NCBI GenBank assembly: GCA_025355255.1
Contig: JANYAA010000484.1
Coordinates: 1-15,622 of the forward strand
Source of the DNA: Chloroflexota bacterium
GTDB lineage: Bacteria > Chloroflexota > Limnocylindria > Limnocylindrales > CSP1-4
DNA: 15,622 nucleotides
Direction: 5' to 3'
Part shown: piece by piece, positions 1-6,962 of the stretch
Layout of the letters: the number at the start of each line of letters is the position of its first letter
Numbering within the stretch: position 1 is the stretch's first letter
Notes under the pieces: model-generated
Databases searched by the model: none
Told to the model about the DNA's origin: nothing
What the model saw: only the letters and a program-made list of their open reading frames with translations
Position numbers and translations under genes: made by a program

Positions 1-44
1 TGCTCGATGACGATCTTCTTCATTCGCTCGTACGTCGTGGCCAC
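1..44 (-). CDS. acpP: Acyl carrier protein, N-terminal fragment (runs off the left edge)
   Basis: Only about 14 codons are in the window. From a GTG start at 44 the minus strand reads MATTYERMKKIVIE, which fits the first helix of bacterial acyl carrier proteins. A GAGGAG Shine-Dalgarno lies about 7 bases upstream, in the 20-base gap after the nusB stop. ACP carries growing acyl chains on a phosphopantetheine arm; the DSL attachment site would lie beyond the edge. It is the last visible gene of the minus-strand run that includes plsX, which consumes acyl-ACP, and fakA, so the context supports the call. An in-frame ATG at 23 is a poorer start because it would cut the conserved helix. Confidence 0.75.
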   Translation of the reverse strand, partial: MATTYERMKKIVIE

Positions 45-64
45 GAGTGTCTCCTCTGCGGGTG

Positions 65-550
65 CTAGCGCCTGGTGGGGTTGAGCTCACGGGCCACTCG
101 CCCGAGCACGCCGTTCATCAGCCGCCGCATCGGTTCTCCCGAGTACGTGCGGGCGAGCTCGACCCACTCGGCGATCGCCACCCGGGCCGGCGTCGCCGGG
201 GAGTGTAACACCTCGCAAAGGGCGCAACGGAGCAGAGCTCGGTCCATGCGGGCGAGCTGGACGACCGGATATTGAGGTGCGACATCGCCGATTCGAGCAT
301 CAATCGTGTCGCGGTGGAGGGTCACGGCGGCAACCAGGGCGCGGGCCGCAGATGCGGTCTCGGCGTCGCCCTCAACCGCGAGATGGCGCTCAAGGACGGC
401 CTCCGCGGTGCGCTGGCCAAACTCCGCCTCAAAGACGGCTGCAAGCGCGAGACGCCGACCCGCGCGACGGCTGCGGACGAGCTCCTCGTTCAGGCGATCG
501 GGCCGCGGCGCGCGGTGCCGCGGCGCGCGAGCGTCAGCCGCCGACGCCAT
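65..550 (-). CDS. nusB: Transcription antitermination factor NusB
   Basis: This 161-residue all-alpha protein matches NusB. An arginine-rich N-terminal segment (about residues 26-33, SRRAGRRLAL) leads into helix 1 (LAAVFEAEF). The C-terminal half has the family signature of a Met-Asp-Arg helix (ARMDRALLRCALCEVLH), then VAIAEWVELARTYS and a terminal MNGVLGRVARE helix. NusB binds boxA RNA with NusE (S10) and supports antitermination of rRNA operons. The first ~25 residues are an Ala/Arg/Pro-rich extension. The ATG at 550 overlaps the end of the upstream asp23-family gene by 17 bases, so the two are probably translationally coupled. acpP follows 20 bases after the stop. Confidence 0.93.
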   Translation of the reverse strand: MASAADARAPRHRAPRPDRLNEELVRSRRAGRRLALAAVFEAEFGQRTAEAVLERHLAVEGDAETASAARALVAAVTLHRDTIDARIGDVAPQYPVVQLARMDRALLRCALCEVLHSPATPARVAIAEWVELARTYSGEPMRRLMNGVLGRVARELNPTRR

Positions 551-842
551 CGACCACGACGGTCACGCCGCCCAGATCCATGCCGAGGAGGCGGACCACG
601 GCCGAGGCCACGGCCTGGCGCACGGCTGCGGTGAGCGGCACGAGACGCTGGCGCGGCTTGGCGACCACCCACACGGAAACGCTGACGCGGCCATCGCGGA
701 CGCGGATGCGGACTGACGGGCCAGCCACGAGGACCCGCCAGGCGGGGCCACCGCGGCCGACACGCTGGACGCCGGGGACTTCCAGCGCGGCGAGACGGAC
801 GGTCTCGCGGATGACGCCGGTGCCGACAGCGAGGGTGGACAC
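534..842 (-). CDS. Small Asp23/Gls24-family protein, second copy
   Basis: The 102-residue product resembles Asp23/Gls24 (alkaline-shock, DUF322) proteins. It has a helix ending in LAALEVPGVQRVGRG, as in the family's 'A-x-x-V-x-G-V' element, then alternating hydrophobic strands (VRIRVRDGRVSVSVWVVA) and a final helix-strand unit (AVRQAVASAVVRLLGMDLGGVTVVV). Family members are envelope-associated or stress-linked proteins without a known enzymatic activity. The GTG start at 842 has a GGAGG about 7 bases upstream and lies 2 bases after the plsX stop; its 3' end overlaps nusB. It is shorter and more divergent than the other copy at 8753-9175. The sequence shows no specific function. Confidence 0.7.
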   Translation of the reverse strand: MSTLAVGTGVIRETVRLAALEVPGVQRVGRGGPAWRVLVAGPSVRIRVRDGRVSVSVWVVAKPRQRLVPLTAAVRQAVASAVVRLLGMDLGGVTVVVDGVGG

Positions 843-844
843 GG

Positions 845-1960
845 CTAGCCTCCGCTCGTGCTGAAGTGGTCAGGGCCGGCTGCGCCGTCCGCAGCCTGCG
901 CGGCGTCGCCGGCGTCCGCGGCGCTCTCAGCGAGCCCGAGGGACTCGGCGATGAGCTCCGTGACACGCTCGCGGGCCGTGCGAGCACCCACATCGACGGC
1001 CCACCACGCCATCCGCCGCTTGGCGTTGCCGTGGGTGATGATCATCGGCCCGCGCACGCCTAGCAGCGGCGAGCCGCCAACGACCTCGTAGTCGAAGGCC
1101 GTGCGGATCCGCTCCACGCCTGGGCGCAGGAGCAGGTACGCGAGCTTGCCGCGCAGGTTTCGGCGGAACTCGCCCGCAAGCAGGTCCTTGAGGATGTAGC
1201 TCGCAAGGCCCTCGAAGAACTTGATGACGACGTTGCCGACGACGGCATCGCAGACGACGACGTCCGCTACGAACCTTGTGAGGTCACGACCCTCGACGTT
1301 GCCGATGAAGTTGAGATCGGTCTGGTCGATGAGCTCGGTGGCGCGGCTGATGCGCGCGTCGCCCTTGCCCTTCTCCTCGCCTATGGAGAGCAGCGCCACA
1401 CGCGGGTTGGGCACCCCCATCACGCGCTCAGCAAAGATGGAGCCCATCCGAGCATATTGCGCGAGGTTCTCGGCCGTGGAATCCGGGTTGGCGCCGATGT
1501 CCAGCAGCAGGAACGGCTTGGCGCCGGGCAGCTGGACGGCGAGGGCGGGCCGGTCGATGCCAGGCAGCGTGCCGAGGATCAGCTTGGCGGCGGCAAAGCC
1601 CGCGCCCGTGTGGCCGGCGGTGACGACAGCGTCGGCCTGGCCGTTCTTCACGAGTTCTGTTGCCACGCGGATGGACGACAACTTCTTGCGTGCGAGGGCG
1701 CGCGCGGGATGCTCTTCCATGCCCACGACCTCGGGACCGTGGACAAACTCGACATTCGTCGGGGCATCGCCTGCGAGCGTGCGCAGCAGCGGCACATCGC
1801 CCACGAGGATCACCGTGTCCGCCGGGTGCTCACGCGCCCAGCCTACGGCGCCAGGGACCACTTCCGGCGCGCCGTGATCGCCACCCATGGCGTCGACCGC
1901 GACGCGGACGCCGCGCCGGGGCGCCTGGCTGCGCCTATCAGGATCGACTGAAGGGCTCAC
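845..1960 (-). CDS. plsX: Phosphate acyltransferase PlsX
   Basis: PlsX converts acyl-ACP to acyl-phosphate for PlsY in phosphatidic acid synthesis, working at the membrane surface. The N-terminal VRVAVDAMGGDHGAPEVV is the family hallmark. Further matches are MEEHPARALARKKLSSI, GIDRPALAVQLPG, LLLDIGANPDSTAENLAQ and VVGNVVIKFFEGLASYI. The usual SAG(N/S)TGA loop reads TAGHTGA here. The C-terminal ~25 residues form an Ala/Asp-rich tail. I chose the GTG at 1960, 7 bases after the rpmF stop. An in-frame GTG at 1996 would overlap rpmF by 29 bases and add 12 residues. Neither start has a well-placed Shine-Dalgarno, although a GAGGAG lies 16 bases before 1960. The order yceD-rpmF-plsX is widely conserved. 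FakA in this window makes the same acyl-phosphate product. Confidence 0.95.
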   Translation of the reverse strand: MSPSVDPDRRSQAPRRGVRVAVDAMGGDHGAPEVVPGAVGWAREHPADTVILVGDVPLLRTLAGDAPTNVEFVHGPEVVGMEEHPARALARKKLSSIRVATELVKNGQADAVVTAGHTGAGFAAAKLILGTLPGIDRPALAVQLPGAKPFLLLDIGANPDSTAENLAQYARMGSIFAERVMGVPNPRVALLSIGEEKGKGDARISRATELIDQTDLNFIGNVEGRDLTRFVADVVVCDAVVGNVVIKFFEGLASYILKDLLAGEFRRNLRGKLAYLLLRPGVERIRTAFDYEVVGGSPLLGVRGPMIITHGNAKRRMAWWAVDVGARTARERVTELIAESLGLAESAADAGDAAQAADGAAGPDHFSTSGG

Positions 1961-1967
1961 GACCCTG

Positions 1968-2177
1968 CTACGCGTTCTCCTCGCCAGCGGACCCACCCGC
2001 CGACTTCAGGTCAACAGCCTGACGACCGTTGTACCAGCCGCAGTTCGGGCAGACCCGGTACGGCAGCTTCGGCTCGTGGCAGTGCGTGCAGTCAACGAGC
2101 GTCGGCAGGGTGAGGGCGTGGTGGCTCCGCCGGTCCATCTGCCGCGCGTGAGCGACCTTTCGCTTCGGCACACCCAT
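1968..2177 (-). CDS. rpmF: 50S ribosomal protein L32, zinc-binding type
   Basis: The 69-residue protein starts MGVPKRKVAHARQMDRRSHH, the typical basic N-terminus of L32. Two CxxC pairs (CTHC and CPNC, about 14 residues apart) form the zinc ribbon, so this is the Cys-containing form. The tail after GWYNGRQAV is a short Ser/Gly/Glu extension. The ATG at 2177 has GAGGAG about 10 bases upstream. It lies between yceD and plsX, its usual partners. The 129-base gap upstream is one of the larger gaps in the run, so an internal promoter is possible, but I found no clear -35/-10 pair. Confidence 0.95.
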   Translation of the reverse strand: MGVPKRKVAHARQMDRRSHHALTLPTLVDCTHCHEPKLPYRVCPNCGWYNGRQAVDLKSAGGSAGEENA

Positions 2178-2306
2178 GTAGGTTCCTGCTCCTCTCGGGG
2201 CTCATCACGCGGGATGTCCCCGCGACTCGGTCATGTGGTTCGGCCACCCTGTCTGGGCGCGCCGTGGCGCGGCCGCAAGACGCGGGGCCGCCCGGCAGTC
2301 TATCGC

Positions 2307-2897
2307 CTATTCCGCGTCCGCGTCGACCCGGAACGCCCGAAGCGCCTCCAGGCGGGGATCAATGGGGCCGTCCCCGTGGACGTGGCCCGGCGACAAGCGC
2401 TCGCCGCACTCCATGCAGAGCCCCGGGCAGTCCACCTCACACAGAGGCGCGATGGGCTCCTCCAGACTGAGCGCCTCGGCCAGCAGCGGGCGCAGGTCAA
2501 GCTCGTGGTGGTCCGTCAGGCGCGTCGTCTCGGGGTCCTCGCCCTCTTCGAGCGCCACCGCCAGACCGCTGCCGAGGTCGATGCTGGGCAGGACCTCTTC
2601 CTGAAGCCGAACGCGCACCGGCGTGTCGGTAGGGCGGAGACAGCGCACGCACTCGCCTGCAAACCCCGTGCGCAGGTCGGTCTCCACGATCAGCCCGCGG
2701 TTGGTGCGCAGCAGCCGCATGCCGCCTGACACGGGCTCCGTGAGCACGAGGCCCTCGCCCGGGTCAACGTCCACCTTGTCAATGCGGTACTCCCGCACAG
2801 ACCCGGGCGCCTCGGCCATCAGGCCCGATACGGCGAACGTGAGCGGGTCCCCGGTCGGGTCAACCGGCCGGGTGGGATGCGGATCCGAGACGCTCAC
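2307..2897 (-). CDS. yceD: YceD/DUF177 family protein
   Basis: This 196-residue protein matches DUF177 (YceD), a family almost always encoded next to rpmF and linked in the literature to rRNA/ribosome metabolism. The central signature LRTGFAGECVRCLRPTD contains a Cys pair (residues 83 and 86). A second cluster, CEVDCPGLCMECG (Cys 153, 157, 161, 164), precedes a typical acidic C-terminus ending DPRLEALRAF. The Cys residues may bind metal. The start is GTG at 2897, overlapping the upstream stop as GTGA, which indicates coupling. The gene order SepIVA-like then DUF177 is also seen in mycobacteria. The exact biochemical role is unknown. Confidence 0.88.
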   Translation of the reverse strand: MSVSDPHPTRPVDPTGDPLTFAVSGLMAEAPGSVREYRIDKVDVDPGEGLVLTEPVSGGMRLLRTNRGLIVETDLRTGFAGECVRCLRPTDTPVRVRLQEEVLPSIDLGSGLAVALEEGEDPETTRLTDHHELDLRPLLAEALSLEEPIAPLCEVDCPGLCMECGERLSPGHVHGDGPIDPRLEALRAFRVDADAE

Positions 2898-3490
2898 CTG
2901 CGTCCGCGGCCGTCTCGGTTCCAGTCGTCGCCGCGCTGCGCGTTACCGTTTGCCACACCCGGCAGATGGTCATCGTCACGGTCATCGTCGGGCGTCGCGA
3001 CCAGCGCGGGCTGCGAGGCTGGCGCCAGTGACGATGCGTACGCGGCGCGGCGCTCCTCGAGGAGGTGCATGCCGCCTTCGATGGCAACCAGCGTGCGGTC
3101 CACCTCGGACGCGAGATCGTTGAGGACCGAGCTTGCGTACTCGTCTGACCCGTTGCGGATAGCCGCAGCGTCCGCCTGGGCCTGGGCGAGGATCTGCTCG
3201 CTCTGAGCGGCCGCCTCCTCGATGAGACCGCGCTCTGAGATCAGGTAGGCCGCCTGCTCCTGCGCCCGAGCCACAATCTGCTCGGCTTCCTCCTGCGAGT
3301 GCTCCATGATCTTGTCCCGATCATGGCTGATCCGCTTCGCCGCCCGGACTTCCTCGGGCACGGCGGAACGGAGCTCATCGATCAGGGAGAGGGCCGCCTC
3401 CCGATCTACGATGACATTGCGCGTCAGCGGCATCGATCTGCCGTTGGCGATCAGCGACTCCAGCCGCTCGACAAGAAAGATGATGTCCAG
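2894..3490 (-). CDS. SepIVA/DivIVA-like coiled-coil protein; start uncertain
   Basis: The conserved core reads DIIFLVERLESLIANG, then SMPLTRNVIVDREAALSLIDELRSAVPEE. It resembles the N-terminus of mycobacterial SepIVA (Rv2927c type) and related DivIVA-like proteins. A long Glu/Ala/Gln coiled coil follows (about residues 40-165), then a disordered, highly charged tail (DDDRDDDHLPG... to GRGRR). Such proteins act in septation and polar growth; that role here is inferred from similarity and from the position next to yceD. No ATG or GTG lies near the conserved start. I use the CTG at 3490, preceded 7 bases upstream by GGGGAG. A TTG at 3549 would add about 20 residues, and a TTG at 3691 would run deep into coaD. 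Confidence 0.65.
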   Translation of the reverse strand: MDIIFLVERLESLIANGRSMPLTRNVIVDREAALSLIDELRSAVPEEVRAAKRISHDRDKIMEHSQEEAEQIVARAQEQAAYLISERGLIEEAAAQSEQILAQAQADAAAIRNGSDEYASSVLNDLASEVDRTLVAIEGGMHLLEERRAAYASSLAPASQPALVATPDDDRDDDHLPGVANGNAQRGDDWNRDGRGRR

Positions 3491-3569
3491 GGCTCGGCTC
3501 CCCAGGCTAGGCCCTCTGCGGGGCGTTCGGCGGATTATCGCACGCAACCAACCAGCAGCGGCGACACCT

Positions 3570-4064
3570 TCAACGCCCGGCGAGGGCAGCCCGGACGGCA
3601 GCGTCGGCTTCGGGCGGCAACATGCGGGACACGTCGCCGCCAAAGAGCGCGATCTCCTTGACCAGGCTAGAGCTGACGTAGCTGTGCTCAAGGGAGGTCA
3701 TGAAGAACACGGTGTCGATGTCGGGCGCCAGCTGGTGGTTGTTGTGGGCCAGTTGGAGCTCCGCCTCAAAGTCCGCGATGGCGCGCAGGCCCCGGACGAG
3801 GGACGCGGAGCCAACCTTGCGGCAGAAGTCCACGGTGAGCCCGTCAAAGGTGCGGACCTCCACGCGACCAGCGAGCGACGGATCGGCGGCGATCGCCGCC
3901 TCGATGATCGTGACGCGCATCGCGGCGGGCAGCAGCGGCGACTTGCGCGGGTTTCCCAGCACGGCAACGATGACGTGGTCGAAGACGCGGGCGGCGCGCC
4001 GGATGATGTCGAGGTGGCCGTTGGTGATGGGGTCAAACGAGCCCGGGTAGACCGCGGTCCTCAT
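3570..4064 (-). CDS. coaD: Phosphopantetheine adenylyltransferase
   Basis: CoaD transfers AMP from ATP to 4'-phosphopantetheine, the penultimate step of coenzyme A synthesis. The 164-residue length is normal. The N-terminal YPGSFDPITNGHLDII carries the nucleotidyltransferase TxGH motif (residues 14-17). RGLRAIADFEAELQLA (91 onward) and YVSSSLVKEIALFGGDV (SSSLVKE at 131-137) are the other diagnostic blocks. The ATG at 4064 overlaps the rsmD stop by four bases (ATGA), and rsmD-coaD is a very common pair. CoA is also the donor of the ACP phosphopantetheine arm, which links it to acpP in the same run. Confidence 0.97.
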   Translation of the reverse strand: MRTAVYPGSFDPITNGHLDIIRRAARVFDHVIVAVLGNPRKSPLLPAAMRVTIIEAAIAADPSLAGRVEVRTFDGLTVDFCRKVGSASLVRGLRAIADFEAELQLAHNNHQLAPDIDTVFFMTSLEHSYVSSSLVKEIALFGGDVSRMLPPEADAAVRAALAGR

Positions 4065-4648
4065 TGCTCGTCCGCCTCCACGCTATCCCGGCGCCGGTAG
4101 AAGGTCAGCGCCGTCTCGCCAAACCGGCGATCCCGGACGGATGCTAGCAGCCCCACCTCGGGCGGCGGGGCATCGCGCCAGAAGTGCTTGGCCGCCACGA
4201 CGCCACCGGGCGCGAGAACGGGCTCCACGAGCTGGAGCGCGTGGATGAGCGCGTCAGTATCCGCGTACGGTGGATCCGCCAGGACCACGTTGTACGGCGC
4301 GTCCGCCTTGGCACCGGCATCGTGGTTGAGCCAGCCGGCAACGTCGCGCCGCACCACGGTTGCGCGGTCCGTGAGCCCCGTGCGTCGCAGGTTCTCAGCA
4401 ATCACGCGACAGGCGCCGCCATCCTTCTCAACAAACACCGCGTGGGCCGCGCCGCGCGACAGCGCCTCGATGCCGCCCGCGCCGCTGCCCGCAAACAGGT
4501 CCAGGACGCGGGCGCCCTCAAGCTCGGGCTCCAGCACCGCGAATAGGGTCTGCTTGACCCGGTCGCCGATGGGGCGGGTGCCGGGGCCAGGCGCGGCCAG
4601 TCGCACGCCGCGCGCCGAGCCTGCGATGACCCGGCCGGCGTCAGCCAT
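4061..4648 (-). CDS. rsmD: 16S rRNA (guanine966-N2)-methyltransferase RsmD
   Basis: RsmD methylates N2 of G966 in 16S rRNA using S-adenosylmethionine. The 195-residue product has the N-terminal RVIAGSARG block and TRPIGDRVK (residues 24-32). The SAM-binding motif I is VLDLFAGSGAGGIEALSRG (48-66), followed by the acidic motif FVEKD and the catalytic DPPY motif (125-128) of N2-guanine/N6-adenine methyltransferases. The ATG at 4648 lies 24 bases after the recG stop, and the 3' end overlaps coaD. I see nothing unusual in length or motifs. Confidence 0.95.
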   Translation of the reverse strand: MADAGRVIAGSARGVRLAAPGPGTRPIGDRVKQTLFAVLEPELEGARVLDLFAGSGAGGIEALSRGAAHAVFVEKDGGACRVIAENLRRTGLTDRATVVRRDVAGWLNHDAGAKADAPYNVVLADPPYADTDALIHALQLVEPVLAPGGVVAAKHFWRDAPPPEVGLLASVRDRRFGETALTFYRRRDSVEADEQ

Positions 4649-4672
4649 GGTTACGCCCGGTCATGCGGCCGC

Positions 4673-6955
4673 TCACGCCGCACCCGCCGGATCGCCCTGG
4701 AAGACGCGCGCCAGCCAGCCATGGCGCAGCTCGCGCACCAGCTCCGGATCGGTCGTCGGGAGCTCCCCCGAGGCTGTCACCAGCTGCTCGGCGTGTTCGC
4801 GCGCCAGCGTTGCCAGCTCGCGATGGACGGGGTTTGCAAGCGTGGCGACGCGGAGCCGCGGAAGACCGCTCTGCGCCAAGCCAAGCACGTCGCCCTCGCG
4901 GCGCAATTCAAAATCCCGCTCGGCAAGCTCAAAGCCGTCCGTGGTTGCCGCCACGGCGCGCAGGCGCTCGTACTCCGTGGTGTCCTCCACGGCGCTGCTC
5001 ACCAGCACGCAGAAGGACTCCGCGCTCCCCCGCCCCACCCGGCCGCGAAGCTGGTGCAGCTGGGCGAGGCCAAATCGCTCCGCCTCCTCAACCACCATCA
5101 TCGTGGCCTCGGGGACGTCCACGCCCACCTCCACGACGGTGGTCCCCACCAGCACATCGATGTCGCCGTCGCGGAACGCACCCATCTCTCGGTCCCGTTC
5201 GGCAGGCTTCAGTCGTCCGTGGACCAGACCCACGCGCAGCGGCGCCAACAGGTCCTTCAGGCGTGCGTGCTCGGCTTCGGCTGCAGCGGCCCACGCCGTC
5301 TCGAGGTCCTCATCCGGCAGCTCCTCGTCGCCTTCGAAGCCCTCGTCGTCTCCGCCGGCGCCCGCCTTCCCGCCAGCCGCCGGGCCAATGCGCGGGACCA
5401 CGACAAACGTCCGATGCCCAGCCGCAGCCTCCGCGCGAACCCGCAGCCACGTCCCGTCCAGATCGCCCGGCCGCCGGATCCCCGTCCGGATGGGCGTCCG
5501 CCCGGCCGGCGCGGCGCGCAGCGCAGAGACGTCGAGGTCCGCATACAGGACCTGCCCCAGCGTCCGGGGGATGGGCGTGGCGGTCATGAGCAGCACATGC
5601 GGCGGACGGCCGGGGCCGGCCTTGGACTCCAGCACGCTCCGCTGCTCCACGCCGAAGCGGTGCTGCTCGTCCACCACCACCACGGCCAGGTCAGCAAACT
5701 TCACGCTCTCCTGCAAGAGCGCATGCGTACCCACGACAACCTGCGCCTGGCCGTTGGCCATGGCCTCGGTGGTCTTGGCGCGGGCCTTGGCGTCCAGCGA
5801 GCCCACCAGCAGCGTGACCGCGATCCCGAGGTCCTCGAGCAGCGCGCCAACCGTGGCGAGGTGCTGCCGGGCGAGCAGGTCCGTGGGCGCCAGCAGCGCA
5901 CCCTGCCGGCCGTTGAGCGCGGCCGTGGCGAGCGCCCAGGCGGCAACGGCGGTCTTGCCGGAGCCCACATCACCCTGCACCAGCCGCAGCATGGGCACCG
6001 GGCGCGCAAGGTCAGCGCGGATTTCGTCGATGACCGTGGCCTGGTCCGGCGTCAGCTCGGCCGTGCGGTCCAGCTTGCGGGTGAGCGACGCCTCGAGCGC
6101 GAGGCGGATACGCATGTCGTCCCCATCGGCCAGCGCCACGGGCACCGTGACGTCGCGGCCGCGGACACGGCGGCGAACCACCATGCCCAGCTGCAGCGCC
6201 AGAAGCTCGTCGTACGCAAGCCGGCGGACAGCCGCGTCGCGCGCCTCAAAGGATTCCGGGTAGTGCACGGCCTCCAGCGCCGTGGCGATGCCCGGGACGG
6301 CCGCCTCCTCGCGCAGCGCCGGTCGCAGGTACTCGGGGTACTCGCGGCCGTCGCGGTCCAGCGCCTCGCGCATCGCCAGACGCAGGCGCGCAACCGTGAC
6401 GCCGGCGGTGAGCCTGTACACCGGGACGATGCGCCCGGCGTGGAGCGGCGAGACGGCCGCCGCAGGCTGGAACTGCGGGTTGTCGATGATCACCGTGAAC
6501 CCGCGCCGCTTGATCTTGCCCGAGACCACAATCTCGTCGCCCGGGCGCAGCCGCCGGTCGATGTATTGGCGGCCAAACCAGGTGGCTTCGGCCGTGCCGG
6601 TGTCGTCCGCCAGGTGGGCCGTGGTGACCTGCACCTTCTTGCGCCATGTTTGCTGGACGTTGAGGCCAAGCACGGTGACGCGGGCCGAGATCACGGTGCC
6701 GTCCTGGACATCGTTGAGGTTACCGAGCGTGCGCATCTCGCGCAGGTCGTCGTACCGGCGCGGGAGGTGGAACAGGAGATCCTGAACGGTCTCGATGCCC
6801 AGCTTGCGGGCGCCGCGCCGCAGCGGGTTGGCGGCGTTCAGCCCGGCATGGCCGACGGGCATCTCGAGGCGGTCCCACGGGTCGTCCGGGACCACGATGA
6901 CCGGGGCCGGGCGGAGCGCCGCGGCACCTTTGCCGCGCGTCGGCTTGGCGTTCAC
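4673..6955 (-). CDS. recG: ATP-dependent DNA helicase RecG
   Basis: RecG remodels stalled replication forks and branch-migrates recombination intermediates. The 760-residue protein has an N-terminal helix-hairpin/wedge region with the OB fold (about 45-170; LFHLPRRYDDLRE, then GKIKRRGFTVIIDNPQF). Motor domain 1 contains Walker A GDVGSGKT (328-335), DEQHRFG (429-435) and TATPIPRTL (458-466). Motor domain 2 ends with QLRGRVGRG (635-643) and the C-terminal FELAERDFELRREGDVLG block. An acidic Gly/Glu/Asp-rich insert lies at about 524-550 in motor domain 2. The start is GTG at 6955, 7 bases after the fakA stop. recG next to fakA is conserved in many Gram-positive genomes. Confidence 0.97.
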   Translation of the reverse strand: MNAKPTRGKGAAALRPAPVIVVPDDPWDRLEMPVGHAGLNAANPLRRGARKLGIETVQDLLFHLPRRYDDLREMRTLGNLNDVQDGTVISARVTVLGLNVQQTWRKKVQVTTAHLADDTGTAEATWFGRQYIDRRLRPGDEIVVSGKIKRRGFTVIIDNPQFQPAAAVSPLHAGRIVPVYRLTAGVTVARLRLAMREALDRDGREYPEYLRPALREEAAVPGIATALEAVHYPESFEARDAAVRRLAYDELLALQLGMVVRRRVRGRDVTVPVALADGDDMRIRLALEASLTRKLDRTAELTPDQATVIDEIRADLARPVPMLRLVQGDVGSGKTAVAAWALATAALNGRQGALLAPTDLLARQHLATVGALLEDLGIAVTLLVGSLDAKARAKTTEAMANGQAQVVVGTHALLQESVKFADLAVVVVDEQHRFGVEQRSVLESKAGPGRPPHVLLMTATPIPRTLGQVLYADLDVSALRAAPAGRTPIRTGIRRPGDLDGTWLRVRAEAAAGHRTFVVVPRIGPAAGGKAGAGGDDEGFEGDEELPDEDLETAWAAAAEAEHARLKDLLAPLRVGLVHGRLKPAERDREMGAFRDGDIDVLVGTTVVEVGVDVPEATMMVVEEAERFGLAQLHQLRGRVGRGSAESFCVLVSSAVEDTTEYERLRAVAATTDGFELAERDFELRREGDVLGLAQSGLPRLRVATLANPVHRELATLAREHAEQLVTASGELPTTDPELVRELRHGWLARVFQGDPAGAA

Positions 6956-6962
6956 TTGGCGA

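Noticed and set aside
2178..2306. Possible terminator or internal promoter between yceD and rpmF
   Set aside because: A GCGGCC/GGCCGC inverted repeat is present but has a long loop and no T-tract, and no -35/-10 pair is convincing.
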